Shown in pieces: positions 1 to 10,270 of a DNA stretch of 64,000 nt; position 1 is the stretch's first letter; every line of letters begins with the position of its first letter. Origin of the DNA: Adiantum capillus-veneris (lineage: Eukaryota > Streptophyta > Polypodiopsida > Polypodiales > Pteridaceae); contig CM043958.1 of NCBI GenBank assembly GCA_014529385.2, forward strand, positions 152,613,293-152,677,292. The letters run 5' to 3'. The position numbers were made by a program, and so were the translations under genes. The notes under the pieces were generated by a model. That model saw nothing but the letters and a program-made list of their open reading frames with translations, made no database searches and was not told where the DNA came from.

Positions 1-109
1 TAAATTTAAAGTCAGCAAAGTAAGTATGCATCCAAGACTGATAATAATATCCATGTACAATCCTCTTCTCCTTTTTTGAACATCTTTTTGAGGACATAAT
101 TTGGATGAT

Positions 110-384
110 CCATTGTAAGAATTCATCCATTGGGAGTTGGATAGAGATTTGCTTGGCATGGAGACAATCCAAAGAACGGATTTCCTACTTAGGATGTTTG
201 CCACTTCATTATCTCTTCCTTTTCTTTACTTGCTCTCAAAATTATATTCTTTCAAAGTGACCTCCATATCTTTGCCTCATATTGCAACCTTGGGTTGTAA
301 TCCATTTCTATGCTTTGGTGATCATTGTTGATGAACACAAATCTCCAGCCAAGTAACCGATGTCCTCAAAGCTATTCAAGGTAA
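110..384 (-). pseudogene. Antisense Ty3/gypsy RNase H relic, unit A copy 1
   Basis: Read on the minus strand this gives a degraded peptide with 'EVTLKEYNFESK' followed by 'VANILSRKS'. This resembles the end of the Ty3/gypsy RNase H region, where 'YIKGKxNxVADALSR' is typical. Other copies in the window (52663-52854 plus, 58488-58679 minus) keep the better string 'KYIKGKDNSVANILGRKS'. The relic faces opposite to the neighbouring LTR-like block, so the unit is a chimera of two elements. Stops break every frame. Confidence 0.55.
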
Positions 385-720
385 TGATAATAGGGTGTGA
401 GCTTTTTTGCACCTTCAACTGATGTGTGAACCTTCTCTCCTTATCATCATCCTAGCCATATGTGTAAAACCCATGTGAAAGATATATGAATCCTAATCAA
501 CATCCCATGTGGTAGATAAGTATATTATGATCTCACTTTGGGCTTACCTAGAGATCGTATCTAGCTCTACAAAACAGACAATTCTTGTACAACTTTTTGC
601 ATCATAAATCAAGTCTATTTTTGAAACCATCCTCTTTTTATATTGAGCTCTCAATGAGTCACTAGATTATCTCTATATTAACTATGTGTAAGTTATGAAT
701 AATCACTAATGTATCCAACA
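385..720 (+). mobile_element. LTR-like block with downstream PBS, copy 1
   Basis: The block begins TGATAATAGGGTG and ends ATGTATCCAACA, so it has TG...CA ends. The sequence TGGTATCAAAGCC starts 11 bases further on (731). This is one mismatch from the usual initiator-Met tRNA primer site TGGTATCAGAGCC of plant LTR elements. The same block with the same downstream site recurs at 3184-3485, 5919-7829 (split) and, in both orientations, within the large inverted repeat. The 5' boundary is less sure than the 3' boundary because no polypurine tract precedes it. Confidence 0.5.
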
Positions 721-1190
721 TAGCTTCGTTTGGTATCAAAGCCATTAGCTAGATTAGCAGAACTTAAACATATTAGATCGTAAGAATTCTCTGTGCTAGA
801 TTTTATTGACAAATCTTCTTGGCCATTGCAATTGCTAATTGAACACTCCTTTTCATCTATATAAATAAACTATATTGTATCAATTCCCTCTTTTGAAGCC
901 AATTTATGATGGGAATTATACGAGTTTAGAACCATCACCCACAAAAGATTGTTTATAAAGATGAAATTGCATTAATTGCACACATTTACACGTTCTTGAG
1001 AGAAAAATTAAGTATTTTCTCTCATTAATAAGATCAATTTTGGGGTGAATTTTGCTTGATTGCATTAGAAAATAAAAAATCTTTGTTTCAATTAGTGATT
1101 GTGTGTGCATTTAGCCCTTTGGAATAGCTTTCAACTGATTTCTTAATCTCTAGATTTTGAAAGGTTCCAATCATTTTCTCATACATTGAT

Positions 1191-1215
1191 GTGTGTGTGT
1201 GTGTGTGTGTGTGTG
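1191..1215. repeat. (GT)n microsatellite
   Basis: Uninterrupted GT dinucleotides. A shorter GT tract sits at the matching place in unit A copy 2 (near 3962). Confidence 0.95.
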
Positions 1216-1310
1216 CACTTGGGCACTTTGGTGATGGGAGACCACTCTTAGGGAAAAAATTGGCTAAAAGACAACCATATCTTGTCAAAGCATAGCCTCA
1301 TCAATTAATC

Positions 1311-1312
1311 AC

Positions 1313-1350
<38 letters not shown>

Positions 1351-1362
1351 GCACACACACAC
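1311..1362. repeat. (CA)n microsatellite with CG interruptions
   Basis: CA repeats with a short CGCGCG interruption. In copy 2 the equivalent place holds a compound (TC)n(AC)n tract. Confidence 0.95.
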
Positions 1363-2332
1363 TGTGCAAGCTCTTTAATTATACCCACATTGTCAATAGC
1401 TTGTCACTCTTTATTTACTAGCCATTGTGATGCAAACTTACCCAAGTGCCTCACCCTAATTTAACTTGGAAGTTTTGCTGTCTATCTTGGCCTTCACCAT
1501 AGTCCTCATTGATTGCATCAAATCGTGATATGTGCACTATCTCCCGTTATATTCATTTGGCCTCACTATTTGCAATAAGCACGCACAACACCTGATGCTC
1601 TGACCATTGGGTCCCACTCCAATCATTCTTTTTGTGTATTGCAACTCTTGTTCCACAAGCTCTATAGCATTGTCCCATCTCTCCATGTATTACTTATGCT
1701 ACCAATTTAGCAATCAACTCAAAGCCTTGCATGCATCCAACCTTGATTCCCAACATGCACCTAATTATTTTGACTAGATTACTTGCTAGTTGCTCAACAC
1801 AATCAACCTCTTTCATACTCCATGCCACATGCAATCCTTGGCTAGCTTGCACCTGCCATGTCTGACCATCTCTTAAATGGTATGTCCTTATTGCCACATC
1901 ATCTAGTGAAAAGACTCTTTGATCCTTGTTTCTATTACTACATTTAGTGACACATTTCTACTTGGTAAGGCTAATTTTCCACCTCGCTTGCTTTTATAAC
2001 TATATCATCGAGGCCCTCCTTCTCAAAATGCAAACTTTCCACTTCATCATTAAACAATGCATAAGCACTTAGTTCAAGCACCCATTTCCACACTACTATT
2101 GATTAAACCATCAAATAATTGAATGTGAATTCTTTATGGCAACCAAGAAGGGGATAAACTTTGAACACCAAGCAATAAGAGCTTTAAATAAGTATTTACT
2201 ATTATAAAATTTACATTCATTTCTCTTGAACTTTCAAATATTATATGCTATATCTATGACACATGGTGATAATTTTAGCTCGATGTAACTTGCACATGAA
2301 AATTAGATAGCGTCAATCAAATTGGTAAGACC

Positions 2333-2334
<2 letters not shown>

Positions 2335-2383
<49 letters not shown>
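2335..2383. repeat. (CT)n microsatellite
   Basis: About 24 CT units. The same tract occurs at 5108-5157 in copy 2, in each case followed by a G-rich run about 25 bases downstream. Apparent Leu-Ser repeat proteins here are artefacts of the tract. Confidence 0.95.
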
Positions 2384-2385
<2 letters not shown>

Positions 2386-2580
2386 ACATGCAAAGGAACA
2401 CCATCATTTGGGGGGGAGGGGGGATAAAAATATCCACAATTCAATGGCCAAGGATTTCACACTTGGAAGAAAAGACTAAAGGTTTACTTAATGCGAAACA
2501 GTTGTGGTCTATTCGTTAAGCCGCTAGACAAGGGCGAAGAGTACAAACAAGGCAAAGCTTGATACAATATATAGCTAAAG

Positions 2581-2815
2581 ATGAGCAAGCTCGGTGTGTT
2601 GTTCACTTCACTCCATGATAAATTTGTGCAATATCATGACAATTGCACCACTCCATACACTAGAATGCATGGATCACCTTAGACACTACAATGCATGGAT
2701 CACCTTAGAGAGGCATTTTTGAGTTATTTCTGAGAACTTCAATATATGTATTGCATTGAAAAAACAACTCCATTATTTCCTTGCAATTGAAAATATAAAT
2801 TTAAAGTCAGTAAAG
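2581..2815 (+). pseudogene. Short Ty1/copia gag-like relic, unit A copy 1
   Basis: The start 'atgagcaagctcggt' matches the better preserved 67-residue copy at 60213-60416, which contains 'YNTWITLETHFGV' and 'KIKLYDLL'. The spacing of W, L and the basic segment is like the gag region of Ty1/copia elements (UBN2-type), but similarity is weak and this copy has stops. It lies directly before the start of unit copy 2. Confidence 0.35.
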
Positions 2816-2859
2816 TAGGCATGTATCCAAGAGTGATAATAATATCCATCTACAATCCT

Positions 2860-3190
2860 CTTCTCCTTTTTCGAACATATTTCTGAGGACATAATTTGGA
2901 TGATCCATTGTCAGAATTCATCCATTGGGAGTTGGCTAGAGGTTTTCTTGGCATGAAGACAATCCCAAGAATGGATTTCCTACTTAGGATGTTTGCCACT
3001 ACATTATCTTTTCCTTTTATTTACTTGCTCTCAAAATTGTATTCTTTTAAAGTGACCTCTATATCATTTGCCTCATGTTGCGGTCACCTTGGGTTGTAAT
3101 CCATTGTTATGCTTTGGTGATCATTGTTGATGAGCACAAATCTCCAGCCAAGTAACCGGTGTCCCCAAATCTATTCAAGGTAATGATAAT
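2860..3190 (-). pseudogene. Antisense Ty3/gypsy RNase H relic, unit A copy 2
   Basis: The minus strand gives fragments 'HRLLGWRFVLINNDHQS' and then 'EVTLKEYNFESK'. These match the order 'ALKxWRHYLL...FVLxTDHxSL...LQEYDF' of Ty3 RNase H domains. The reading frame is interrupted by stops and at least one frameshift between the two fragments. It overlaps the 5' edge of the LTR-like block, showing that the two were joined by recombination. Confidence 0.55.
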
Positions 3191-3485
3191 AGGGTGTGAG
3201 CGTTTTTGCACCTTCCACTCATGTGTGAACCTTCTCTCCATATCATCATCCTAGCAATATGTGTAAAACCCATGTGGCAGATAAGAATATTACGATCTCA
3301 CTCTGTGCTTACCTAGAGATCGTATCGAGCTCTACAAAACAGACATTTCTTGTATAAATTTTTGCATCGTAAATCAAGTCTATTTTTGAAACCATCCTCT
3401 TTGTATATTGAGCTCTCAATGAGTCACTAGAGTATCTCTACATTAACTATGTGTAAGTTATGAATAATCACTAATGTATCCACCA
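3184..3485 (+). mobile_element. LTR-like block with downstream PBS, copy 2
   Basis: Same ends as copy 1 (TGATAATAGGGTG ... TATCCACCA), lacking about 35 bases that copy 1 has after 'AAACCCATGTG'. The primer-binding-like TGGTATCAAAGCC starts at 3496. Confidence 0.5.
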
Positions 3486-4069
3486 TAGCTTCATTTGGTA
3501 TCAAAGCCATTTGCTAGATTAGCACACCTTAATTTAATTAGATCGTAAGAATTCTCTGTGCTAGATTTTATTGACAAATCTTCTTGGCCATTGCAATTGC
3601 TAATTCAAAACTCCTTTTCATCTATATAATTAAACTATATTGTACAAATTCCCTCTTTTGAAGCCAATTTATGATGGGATTTTTAGGAGTTTAGAACCAT
3701 CACCCACAAAAGATTGATTATAAAGATGGAATTGCATTAATTACACATTTACACGTACTTGAGAGAGCAATTAAGTATTTTCGCTCATTAATAAGATCAA
3801 ATTTGGGGTGAATTTTGCTTGATTGCATTAAAAAATAAAAAATCTTTGTTTCAATTAGTGATTGTGTGTGCGTTTGGCTTTTTGGAATAGCTTTCAACTG
3901 ATTTCTTAATCTCTGGTTTTTGGAGATGATTGGAACCAAAAATCATTTTCTCATACATTGATGTGTGTGTGTCTGCACTTGGGCACTTTGGTGATGGGAG
4001 ACCACTCTTAGGGGAAAAAATTGGCTAAAAGACAACCATATCTTGTCAAAGCATAGCCTCATCAATTAA

Positions 4070-4071
<2 letters not shown>

Positions 4072-4136
<65 letters not shown>
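4072..4136. repeat. Compound (CT)n(AC)n microsatellite
   Basis: A CT tract passes directly into an AC tract. The same CT-to-CA junction type occurs at 21193-21281 and 43985-44024. Confidence 0.95.
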
Positions 4137-4142
<6 letters not shown>

Positions 4143-5105
4143 GCAAGCTCTTTAACTATACCTAGGTTGTCAATAGCTTAACACTCTTGATTTACCAGCC
4201 ATTGCTATGCAAACTTACCCAAGTGCCTCACCCTAATTTAACTTGGAAGTTTTGTTGTCTATCTTGGCCTTCACCATAGTCCTCATTAATTGCATCAAAA
4301 CATGACATGTACACTATCTCCCGTTATATTTATTTGGCCTCACTATTTGCAATAAGCACACACATCACTTGATGCTCTGATCATTGGGTCCCACTCCAAT
4401 CATTCTTTTTGTGTACTGCAACTCTTGCTCCACAAGCTCTATAGCATTATCCCATCTCTCCACGTATTACTTATGCTGCCAGTTTAGCAATCAGCTCAAA
4501 GCCTTGCATGCATCCAACCTTGATTCCCAACATGCACCTAGTTATTTTGACTCGATTACTTGCTAGTTCCCCAACACAATCAACCTCTTTCATACTCCAT
4601 GCCACATGCAATTCTTGGCTAGCTTGCACCTGCCATGTCTCACCATCTCTTAAATGGTATGTCCTTATTGCCACATCATCTAGTGAAAAGAATCTTTGAT
4701 CCTTGTTCCTATTGCTACATCTAGTGACACATTTCTACTTGGTAAGGCTAATTTTTCACCTCGCTTGCTTTTATAAATATATCATCGAGGCCCTCCTTCT
4801 CAAAATTCAAACTTTCCACTTCCTCGTAAAACAATACATAAGCACTTAGTCCAAACGCCCATTTCTACACTACTGTTGATTAAACCATCAAATATTTGAA
4901 TGTGAATTCTTTATGGCAGCCAAGAAGGGGATAAACTTTGAACATCAAGCAATAAGAGCTTCAAATAAAAGTTTACCATCATAACATTTACTTTCATTTC
5001 TCCTGAGCTTTCAAAAAATATATGCTATACTATCACACATGGTGATACTTTTAGCTTGATGTAACTTGCACATGAAAATTAGACAGTGTCAATCAAATTA
5101 GCAAG

Positions 5106-5107
<2 letters not shown>

Positions 5108-5159
<52 letters not shown>

Positions 5160-5203
5160 ACATGCAAAGGAACACCATCATTTGGGGGGGGGGGGGGGGG
5201 GGG
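5108..5203. repeat. (CT)n microsatellite followed by a 20-base G run
   Basis: CT units at 5108-5157 and a G run at 5184-5203. Similar long G or C runs occur at 6463-6480, 51266-51300 and 60040-60068, always inside LTR-derived DNA. Confidence 0.95.
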
Positions 5204-5562
5204 TGGAAGAGATAAAAATATCCATAATTCAAGGGAAAAGGGTTTCACACTTGGCAGAAAAAACTAAAGGCTTACTTAATGCGAAAGGAGTTGTGATCTA
5301 TTGTTAATATGCTAGATAAGGGTGAAGATTATAAAAATGGCAAAGCTTGATACAAATGCAAATAAAGATGAGCAAGCTCAATGTCTTGTTCACTTCATTC
5401 CATGATAAATTAGTGCAATATCATGACAATTGCATGGACCACTGCATACACTACAATGCATGGATCACCTTAGAGAGGCATTTTTGAGTTATTATCGAGA
5501 ATTTCAATATATATATTGCATTGAAAATAAAAGTCTATGATTTCCTTGCGATTGAAAAGATA

Positions 5563-7889
5563 AATTCAAAGTCTGTAAAGTAGGTATGTATTCCAGAGTG
5601 ATAATAATATCCATGTACAATCCTCTTCTCCTTTTTCGAACATATTTCTGAGGACATAATTTGGACGATCCATTGTAAGAATTCATCCATTGGGAGTTGG
5701 CTAGAGGTTTTCTTGGCATGAAGACAATCCCAAGAATGGATTTCCTACTTAGGATGTTTGCCACTACATTATCTTTTCCTTTTAAAGTGACCTCTATATC
5801 ATTTGCCTCATGTTGCGGTCACCTTGGGTTGTAATCCATTGTTATGCTTTGGTGATCATTGTTGATGAGCACAAATCTCCAGCCAAGTAACCGGTGTCCC
5901 CAAAGCTATTCAAGATAATGATAATAGGGTGTGAGCTTTGTTGCACCTTCCACTCATGTGTGAACCTTCTCTCCATATCATCATCCTAGCCATATGTGTA
6001 AAACCCATGTTAAAGATATATAAATCCCAGTCAACATCCCATGTGGGAAGTAAGAATATTAGGATCTCACTTTTGTGCTTACCTAGAGATTGTATCTAGC
6101 TCTACAAAAAAGACATTTGTTGTATGTCATAATAATCAATATTTAATTCTCCTAAATGATTTTCTCATGTTAAACTGATCATTTAATATGGGGAAGTGCC
6201 AGGGGAGAAAAGGCTAGAATATTGGTTAAGCTAGCAGACCAGCCACATTAGGAATCCAAAAGAGGAAAAATAGGGATCCAAAGGGGGGGCCATCTGCAAA
6301 AGAGCAATGTGCAACAATGGGCTTAAAAGACCCTAAGGTTCAGCCCATTAAGACTTCCAAAATGCTACGGTTCCAAAATTCAAAGGTTCTGTCCAAAGGC
6401 CAAACACTAGGGAAATTGGATGCTTAGTGTGTGTCACAAAAAGTCTTTATCAATCCCTACATGGGGGGGGGGGGGGGGGGCGAGCCTTGCAAATAGGGTA
6501 TGAGAGAGAAATTCACACACACAAGTTCCCTTTACACAAAGGGAATGAGTGACACATGTCAGCTCTCTAGCCCAGATGCCCACAAAGTGTACCCAATTCC
6601 TATTGGATGGCTTTGGAGGTGGCCCAATGAGAATTAGGCTAGAGTAAATCTAGTTTAATTAATTTAAAAACACTTAATAAAAGAACGAATAAGAATTAAG
6701 CTCCTTAGAAGACTATTGGACAGTCTCCCTAAGGGATCAACGAGCATTCAGCAGCCCAATGGCTTGCCTGATTCCTATTGGCCAGGAGGCAAAGGGGTCC
6801 AATGAGAGTTTAGTTAAATTAAATAATTACCTAAATCTCTCACAAAAGGGGACATATGTCAAAAGGCTATCACTTATGTTTAACTCCCATTGGCTAGGCC
6901 TAAGGAGGTCCAATAGGACTGTAGCAAGAGCAAATTGGAAGGGGGGTCGACCAAGAGAGAGAGGGGGCTGATTTTTGCAAGGCATTATCACACACACACT
7001 CACACAATCTCATGTGTGAAGCAAAGAAGACTCTCTCTCCTTCTCAAGCTTTAATGGAAAGCTTACCACCTACTGCAAGCTTGTGAGAAGGGAAGCCTAC
7101 ACCAACAACTATTGGCTTTGTGATGCAAGTCCAACCAAGAGCCAAGCTTCAATGCATTCTCATCTCCTCTACCATGCTAATTACTAAGCTAAGCTATGCT
7201 AATATGAGTGATTATGTGAGGAGATGTACATCTTTCTCGTAAGAATACTCCTTCTTCCTCTCAATCTACTCTCATACCCCGCTAGCTCTCACCATCTTTG
7301 AAGGTGTGTGAGGTTTTGGGTCTGAGACCGTGAGGGAATTGATGTTGTGTTTTGCTTAGTGCATGAAATTTCCATCTTCATTGCACTAGCTAGTATTGAA
7401 GGAACACAAGAAATTGTAGCAAAATGTCTCTCTTGATGGAAGAAACCATAATACAAAGCCTTTTGGAGGGGGGACCGGCTCCATGCAAATCTGGTCCTCA
7501 ACTGTTGTCAATTGCTTAACTTCTCTCTCTTTTGAAGTAGTTTTCATGCTATCTAACTAGGTGTTATGCTTTTTGTTGCTCTCTCCACCCAAACACTCTT
7601 GTTAATCTCATTACGAATCTATTCTAATGAAATGCTCACTATGTTCATGCTATTTTTCGCTACACACAAGTTACTACGCCATTAAATGTTACATTGTACA
7701 ACTTTTTGCATCGGAAATCAAGTCTATTTTTGAAACCATCCTCTTTGTATATTGAGCTCTCAATGAGTCACTAGATTATCTCTACATTAACTATGTGTAA
7801 GTTATGAAAAATCACTAATGTATCCACCATAGCTTGATTTGGTATCAAAGCCATTAGCTAGATTAGCACACCTTAATTTAATTAGATCC
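5563..7889 (+). repeat. Tandem unit A, copy 3, interrupted and truncated
   Basis: Third copy. It runs through the antisense RNase H relic (with a ~30-base deletion near 5779) into the LTR-like block at 5919. It is split at 6124/6125 by a solo LTR, resumes at 7694, passes the end of its LTR block at 7829 and the primer-binding-like site at 7840, and ends at about 7889, where Ty3 gag sequence begins abruptly. The expected continuation (as at 3545) is missing. Confidence 0.8.
6125..7693 (+). mobile_element. Solo LTR (family LTR-A) with 5-bp target-site duplication
   Basis: A 1569-bp insertion begins TGTCATAATAATC and ends AATGTTACA. It is flanked by TTGTA at 6120-6124 and TTGTA at 7694-7698. 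Removing the insertion and one TTGTA restores the unit A text seen in the other copies ('ttgtacaactttttgcatc'). No internal element sequence is present, so this is a solo LTR left by LTR-LTR recombination. The same LTR family is found at 20968-21965 (5' LTR of a Ty3 element), 45339-46183 and 54991-55680 (minus). Confidence 0.93.
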
Positions 7890-7890
7890 A

Positions 7891-8209
7891 GGACCATGCT
7901 ATGAATGTGGTGGTGATCATTGGGTGAGAGTTTGTCCAAACAAAGGAGAATGGGTAAATTTTTTTGGATTTTGTGATGGATGCACAACCGACCATCTCAT
8001 TCCACACTGTCCAAAAAAACCCTGACAACAAAGGGAAAGCAACCATGAACAAAATGGGGATTATACCAAGCTCAAGTGGATCAAAAACAAAACTGAACAT
8101 TTTGATAAACATGATCACTAGAGCTCAAGCACATAAGGCAACAAGGAACGTCCCAGCCAACCAAACAAAGATAGAAAATTTGTCTGTCCGAACCTCTAGG
8201 AAATCCTAG
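7891..8209 (+). pseudogene. gag C-terminal part with two CCHC zinc knuckles (element 1)
   Basis: From 7891 the first frame reads C-Y-E-C-GGD-H-WVRV-C, then C-D-G-C-TTD-H-LIPH-C. These are two C-x2-C-x3-H-x4-C knuckles (7897-7935 and 7975-8010). The x3 variant before His is common in plant Ty3 gag proteins. The knuckles bind nucleic acid during particle assembly in this family. A stop follows at 8023, and a basic tail continues in another frame to 8209. The upstream gag capsid region is missing because the element is truncated. Confidence 0.75.
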
Positions 8210-8933
8210 AAGGCAAAATGAGACAAGATGAAAGCCAAAAGAGAAAAGGAAAAAATGGCATTGGAAATCAAATTACTAAAAACAGAGGAACAAATTCAGA
8301 GGGAAAGAGACCTTAAGGGAAATAACGAGATAAAAAAACCATCGGATCTATCTTAGTAGACAAGGTGTTTGAACCTTTGGTTGCAATTTTAAAAGCTTAC
8401 AAGCAAGGATAAAGTCTAACCAAACCCAAGAGGATAGGTGGTTAACGTACCCTCATCCAGGCTATGAGAAAGAGAGGCTAAAGATGTGCAAAGAGCTCAT
8501 CCAAGCCGCTCAAGTGCTTATGGAACCATCCATTTCTACGGCTCCAAAAATTGAGGTACTAATCCGAGGAAAGATTCAAGAGTTAGAGGGGCGGGGAATT
8601 GAAAAGAATAAAAGACCAAATCCTGTAGACGGAATACCATTGGATACAAGGGTGGCAGCCGATACAACAAATGGAATGTATTCTCAAGCACCACTGCCAA
8701 TTCCGGAAGTAGAAGAACAATGGCCTCAAGAGCTATGGGAACATATCAGGAATAGAAAAGATGGAAGTGCCACACTTGTGTCAACTCCCATCCCAGAAAT
8801 CCCCTTGGAGCATGAGCTCTACCCAAATGACATCAGATCATTGTATGGAGATGCAGATACAGTGATGTCAAAAGACAGTAAACCACAGTTGTTGAAGACT
8901 TTACCTTCATTTATTGGTAACCATGAAGCTTGA
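8210..8933 (+). pseudogene. gag-pol linker region (element 1), no recognised domain
   Basis: 8210-8340 encodes a charged, probably coiled-coil segment rich in K, E and Q. 8484-8933 is an open frame of 149 residues with no motif I recognise, rich in Pro and acidic residues (for example 'PEIPLEHELYPNDIRSLYG'). Its position between the zinc knuckles and the protease suggests it is the disordered linker of a gag-pol polyprotein. It is unlike the shorter linkers of common plant Ty3 elements. Confidence 0.45.
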
Positions 8934-9065
8934 TCAGAGGTAAAGAAAGAACCAACTCAATGGAAATCCAATCCTAAGATGATGGATACTAAAACTCTTC
9001 ACGAGCTGATGGCATCCCCTATCCGTTGTACACTGACTCTGTCAGAGTTATCCTCGAAATAAACT

Positions 9066-9480
9066 AAACATGAGCCAGTACCAGTGAACAAGGTAGGGGA
9101 TTATTGTGAAGGTGAAGAAGGAAATACTACCCTATCGGTGGAGTACAAAGAGGTCAAGTCGATAGCAATATTGGATAGTGGTGTTGGAATAGCCATAGCT
9201 ACCAAAGCAATGTGGAAAAAATAGGAAAAACTTGCTCTCTGAATGACTAGAATGAAACTTCAATTGATAAATGGGTATCTGGAAAGACCCATTAGCATCT
9301 TGGAGCAGATTGTGATAACCTCTTGCGACATTGCATAAGAACACACTTTAGCCATTATGAATTTCAATGAGAGCAGAAATTTTGACATCATATTGAGCAG
9401 ACCATTCATGCGTCAGCTCAAAATGGTGCAAGTTTGGGGTTACGACTATATCTATCTAAGGAATAAGGATGTCACGTGTC
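9066..9480 (+). pseudogene. Retropepsin (aspartic protease) domain, element 1
   Basis: The frame from 9138 reads 'SIAILDSGVGIAIATKAMW', with the catalytic D-S-G at 9174-9182. After a stop (9222) and frame changes, the downstream part gives 'LQLINGYLERPISILEQ' and 'FDIILSRPFMRQLKMVQVWG'. This corresponds to the flap and the C-terminal 'ILGRPFL' region of retropepsins. The protease would process gag-pol. It is inactive as it stands because of the stops, although the catalytic Asp is kept. Confidence 0.8.
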
Positions 9481-9659
9481 ACAGATCATAGCTATAGAGA
9501 TGTAGAACGAACCTAAGGAGAAGACTTGCACTCCACAACTGACTAAGAAGGAGGAATACTAGCTTGGCTACAGAACAAAGCTCACTAGTGGTGGATAGGC
9601 GAAGCTTTAGAAGGTGAAAGTTTGAAAAGGAAAAATTGTATTCTTGATAGGATTGCACA

Positions 9660-10152
9660 AGACGAGGCATATATACCAGAGCCTTTTCTAGAAGAGATGT
9701 TCGAACCTTTTGGATAGCAACAAATATTAGCCACTCTTGATGTATGTGTAAACGAGGTGACCCTCACAAAATTCTGTGATGAGAAAGGATATGATATCAT
9801 TCCATTCCAAATGTTGGGTGTCAGCCTAACTCCGAAGTCAGAGTGGAAAGTCCCTGACAGGGACGGGGTTGCCGAGTGCCGACCCATCATGGATGAAATC
9901 TTAGTAAGAGACCTTGACCAAATGGACAAGGAAGAGTTCCAAGACTCAACTGATAAGCTGCTAGAGGATAATGCAGACGACCAGCTGTCTAGTAGCTCGA
10001 GTCAGAGCATCAAATGGAAGGATCGACGGGTGGTCTACTATGATTTCCCAAACCAAAATCCTCGAAGACAACATAGATATCGATATAAATGCAGAAACAA
10101 CCGAGACAAGCACAACGAGGACTCGGTACCTTTATTAACTGACAAAACGTAG
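9660..10152 (+). pseudogene. Protease-RT spacer ORF (element 1)
   Basis: 9757-10152 is open for 131 residues, and the same frame extends upstream past one TAG to about 9660. No known domain is visible. The N-terminal part is mixed-charge ('EVTLTKFCDEKGYDIIPFQ') and the C-terminal part is Ser- then Arg-rich ('NPRRQHRYRYKCRNNRDK'), suggesting a nucleic-acid-binding tail. It sits between the protease and RT and is likely part of pol. The function is unknown. Confidence 0.5.
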
Positions 10153-10270
10153 TACTTAAGGTTAGTAGAAGCAACTGACTGCCTCAAGGACAGGATATCA
10201 AATAGATACATGGAACCTGACTCAACCAAAACAAAATTGAAGAAGGCAAACACAAAAAAACCACGAAAAT

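Larger units (their letters stand above)
1..2796 (+). repeat. Tandem unit A, copy 1 (LTR-type repeat unit)
   Basis: The text at base 1 ('taaatttaaagtcag') recurs with small changes near 2797 and 5563, so this is the first of three head-to-tail units of about 2.75-2.8 kb. Within the unit are an antisense RNase H relic, an LTR-like block (385-720), a primer-binding-like site at 731, about 2 kb of non-coding DNA with microsatellites, and near 2581 a short gag-like relic. The arrangement LTR-internal-LTR-internal-LTR is what unequal recombination between LTRs would give. No long reading frame survives. Confidence 0.8.
2797..5562 (+). repeat. Tandem unit A, copy 2
   Basis: Second head-to-tail copy. 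It carries the antisense RNase H relic (2860-3183), LTR-like block (3184-3485), primer-binding-like site at 3496, compound microsatellites (4072-4136, 5108-5157), a G run (5184-5203) and a gag-like relic near 5370. It is collinear with copy 1 throughout, apart from microsatellite lengths and small indels. Confidence 0.8.

Noticed and set aside
2322-2519. Leu-Ser repeat 'proteins' across CT or GA tracts (also 5086-5307, 15261-15750, 21136-21318, 31867-32139, 44233-44421)
   Set aside because: They are translations of dinucleotide microsatellites with no conserved flanking sequence.
384-7839. Unit A blocks as LTRs starting at TGTTGATGA (328, 3126, 5860) instead of TGATAATAGGG
   Set aside because: The DNA between the two candidate starts still reads as RNase H on the minus strand ('LLGWRFVLINNDHQS'), so the LTR must start later.
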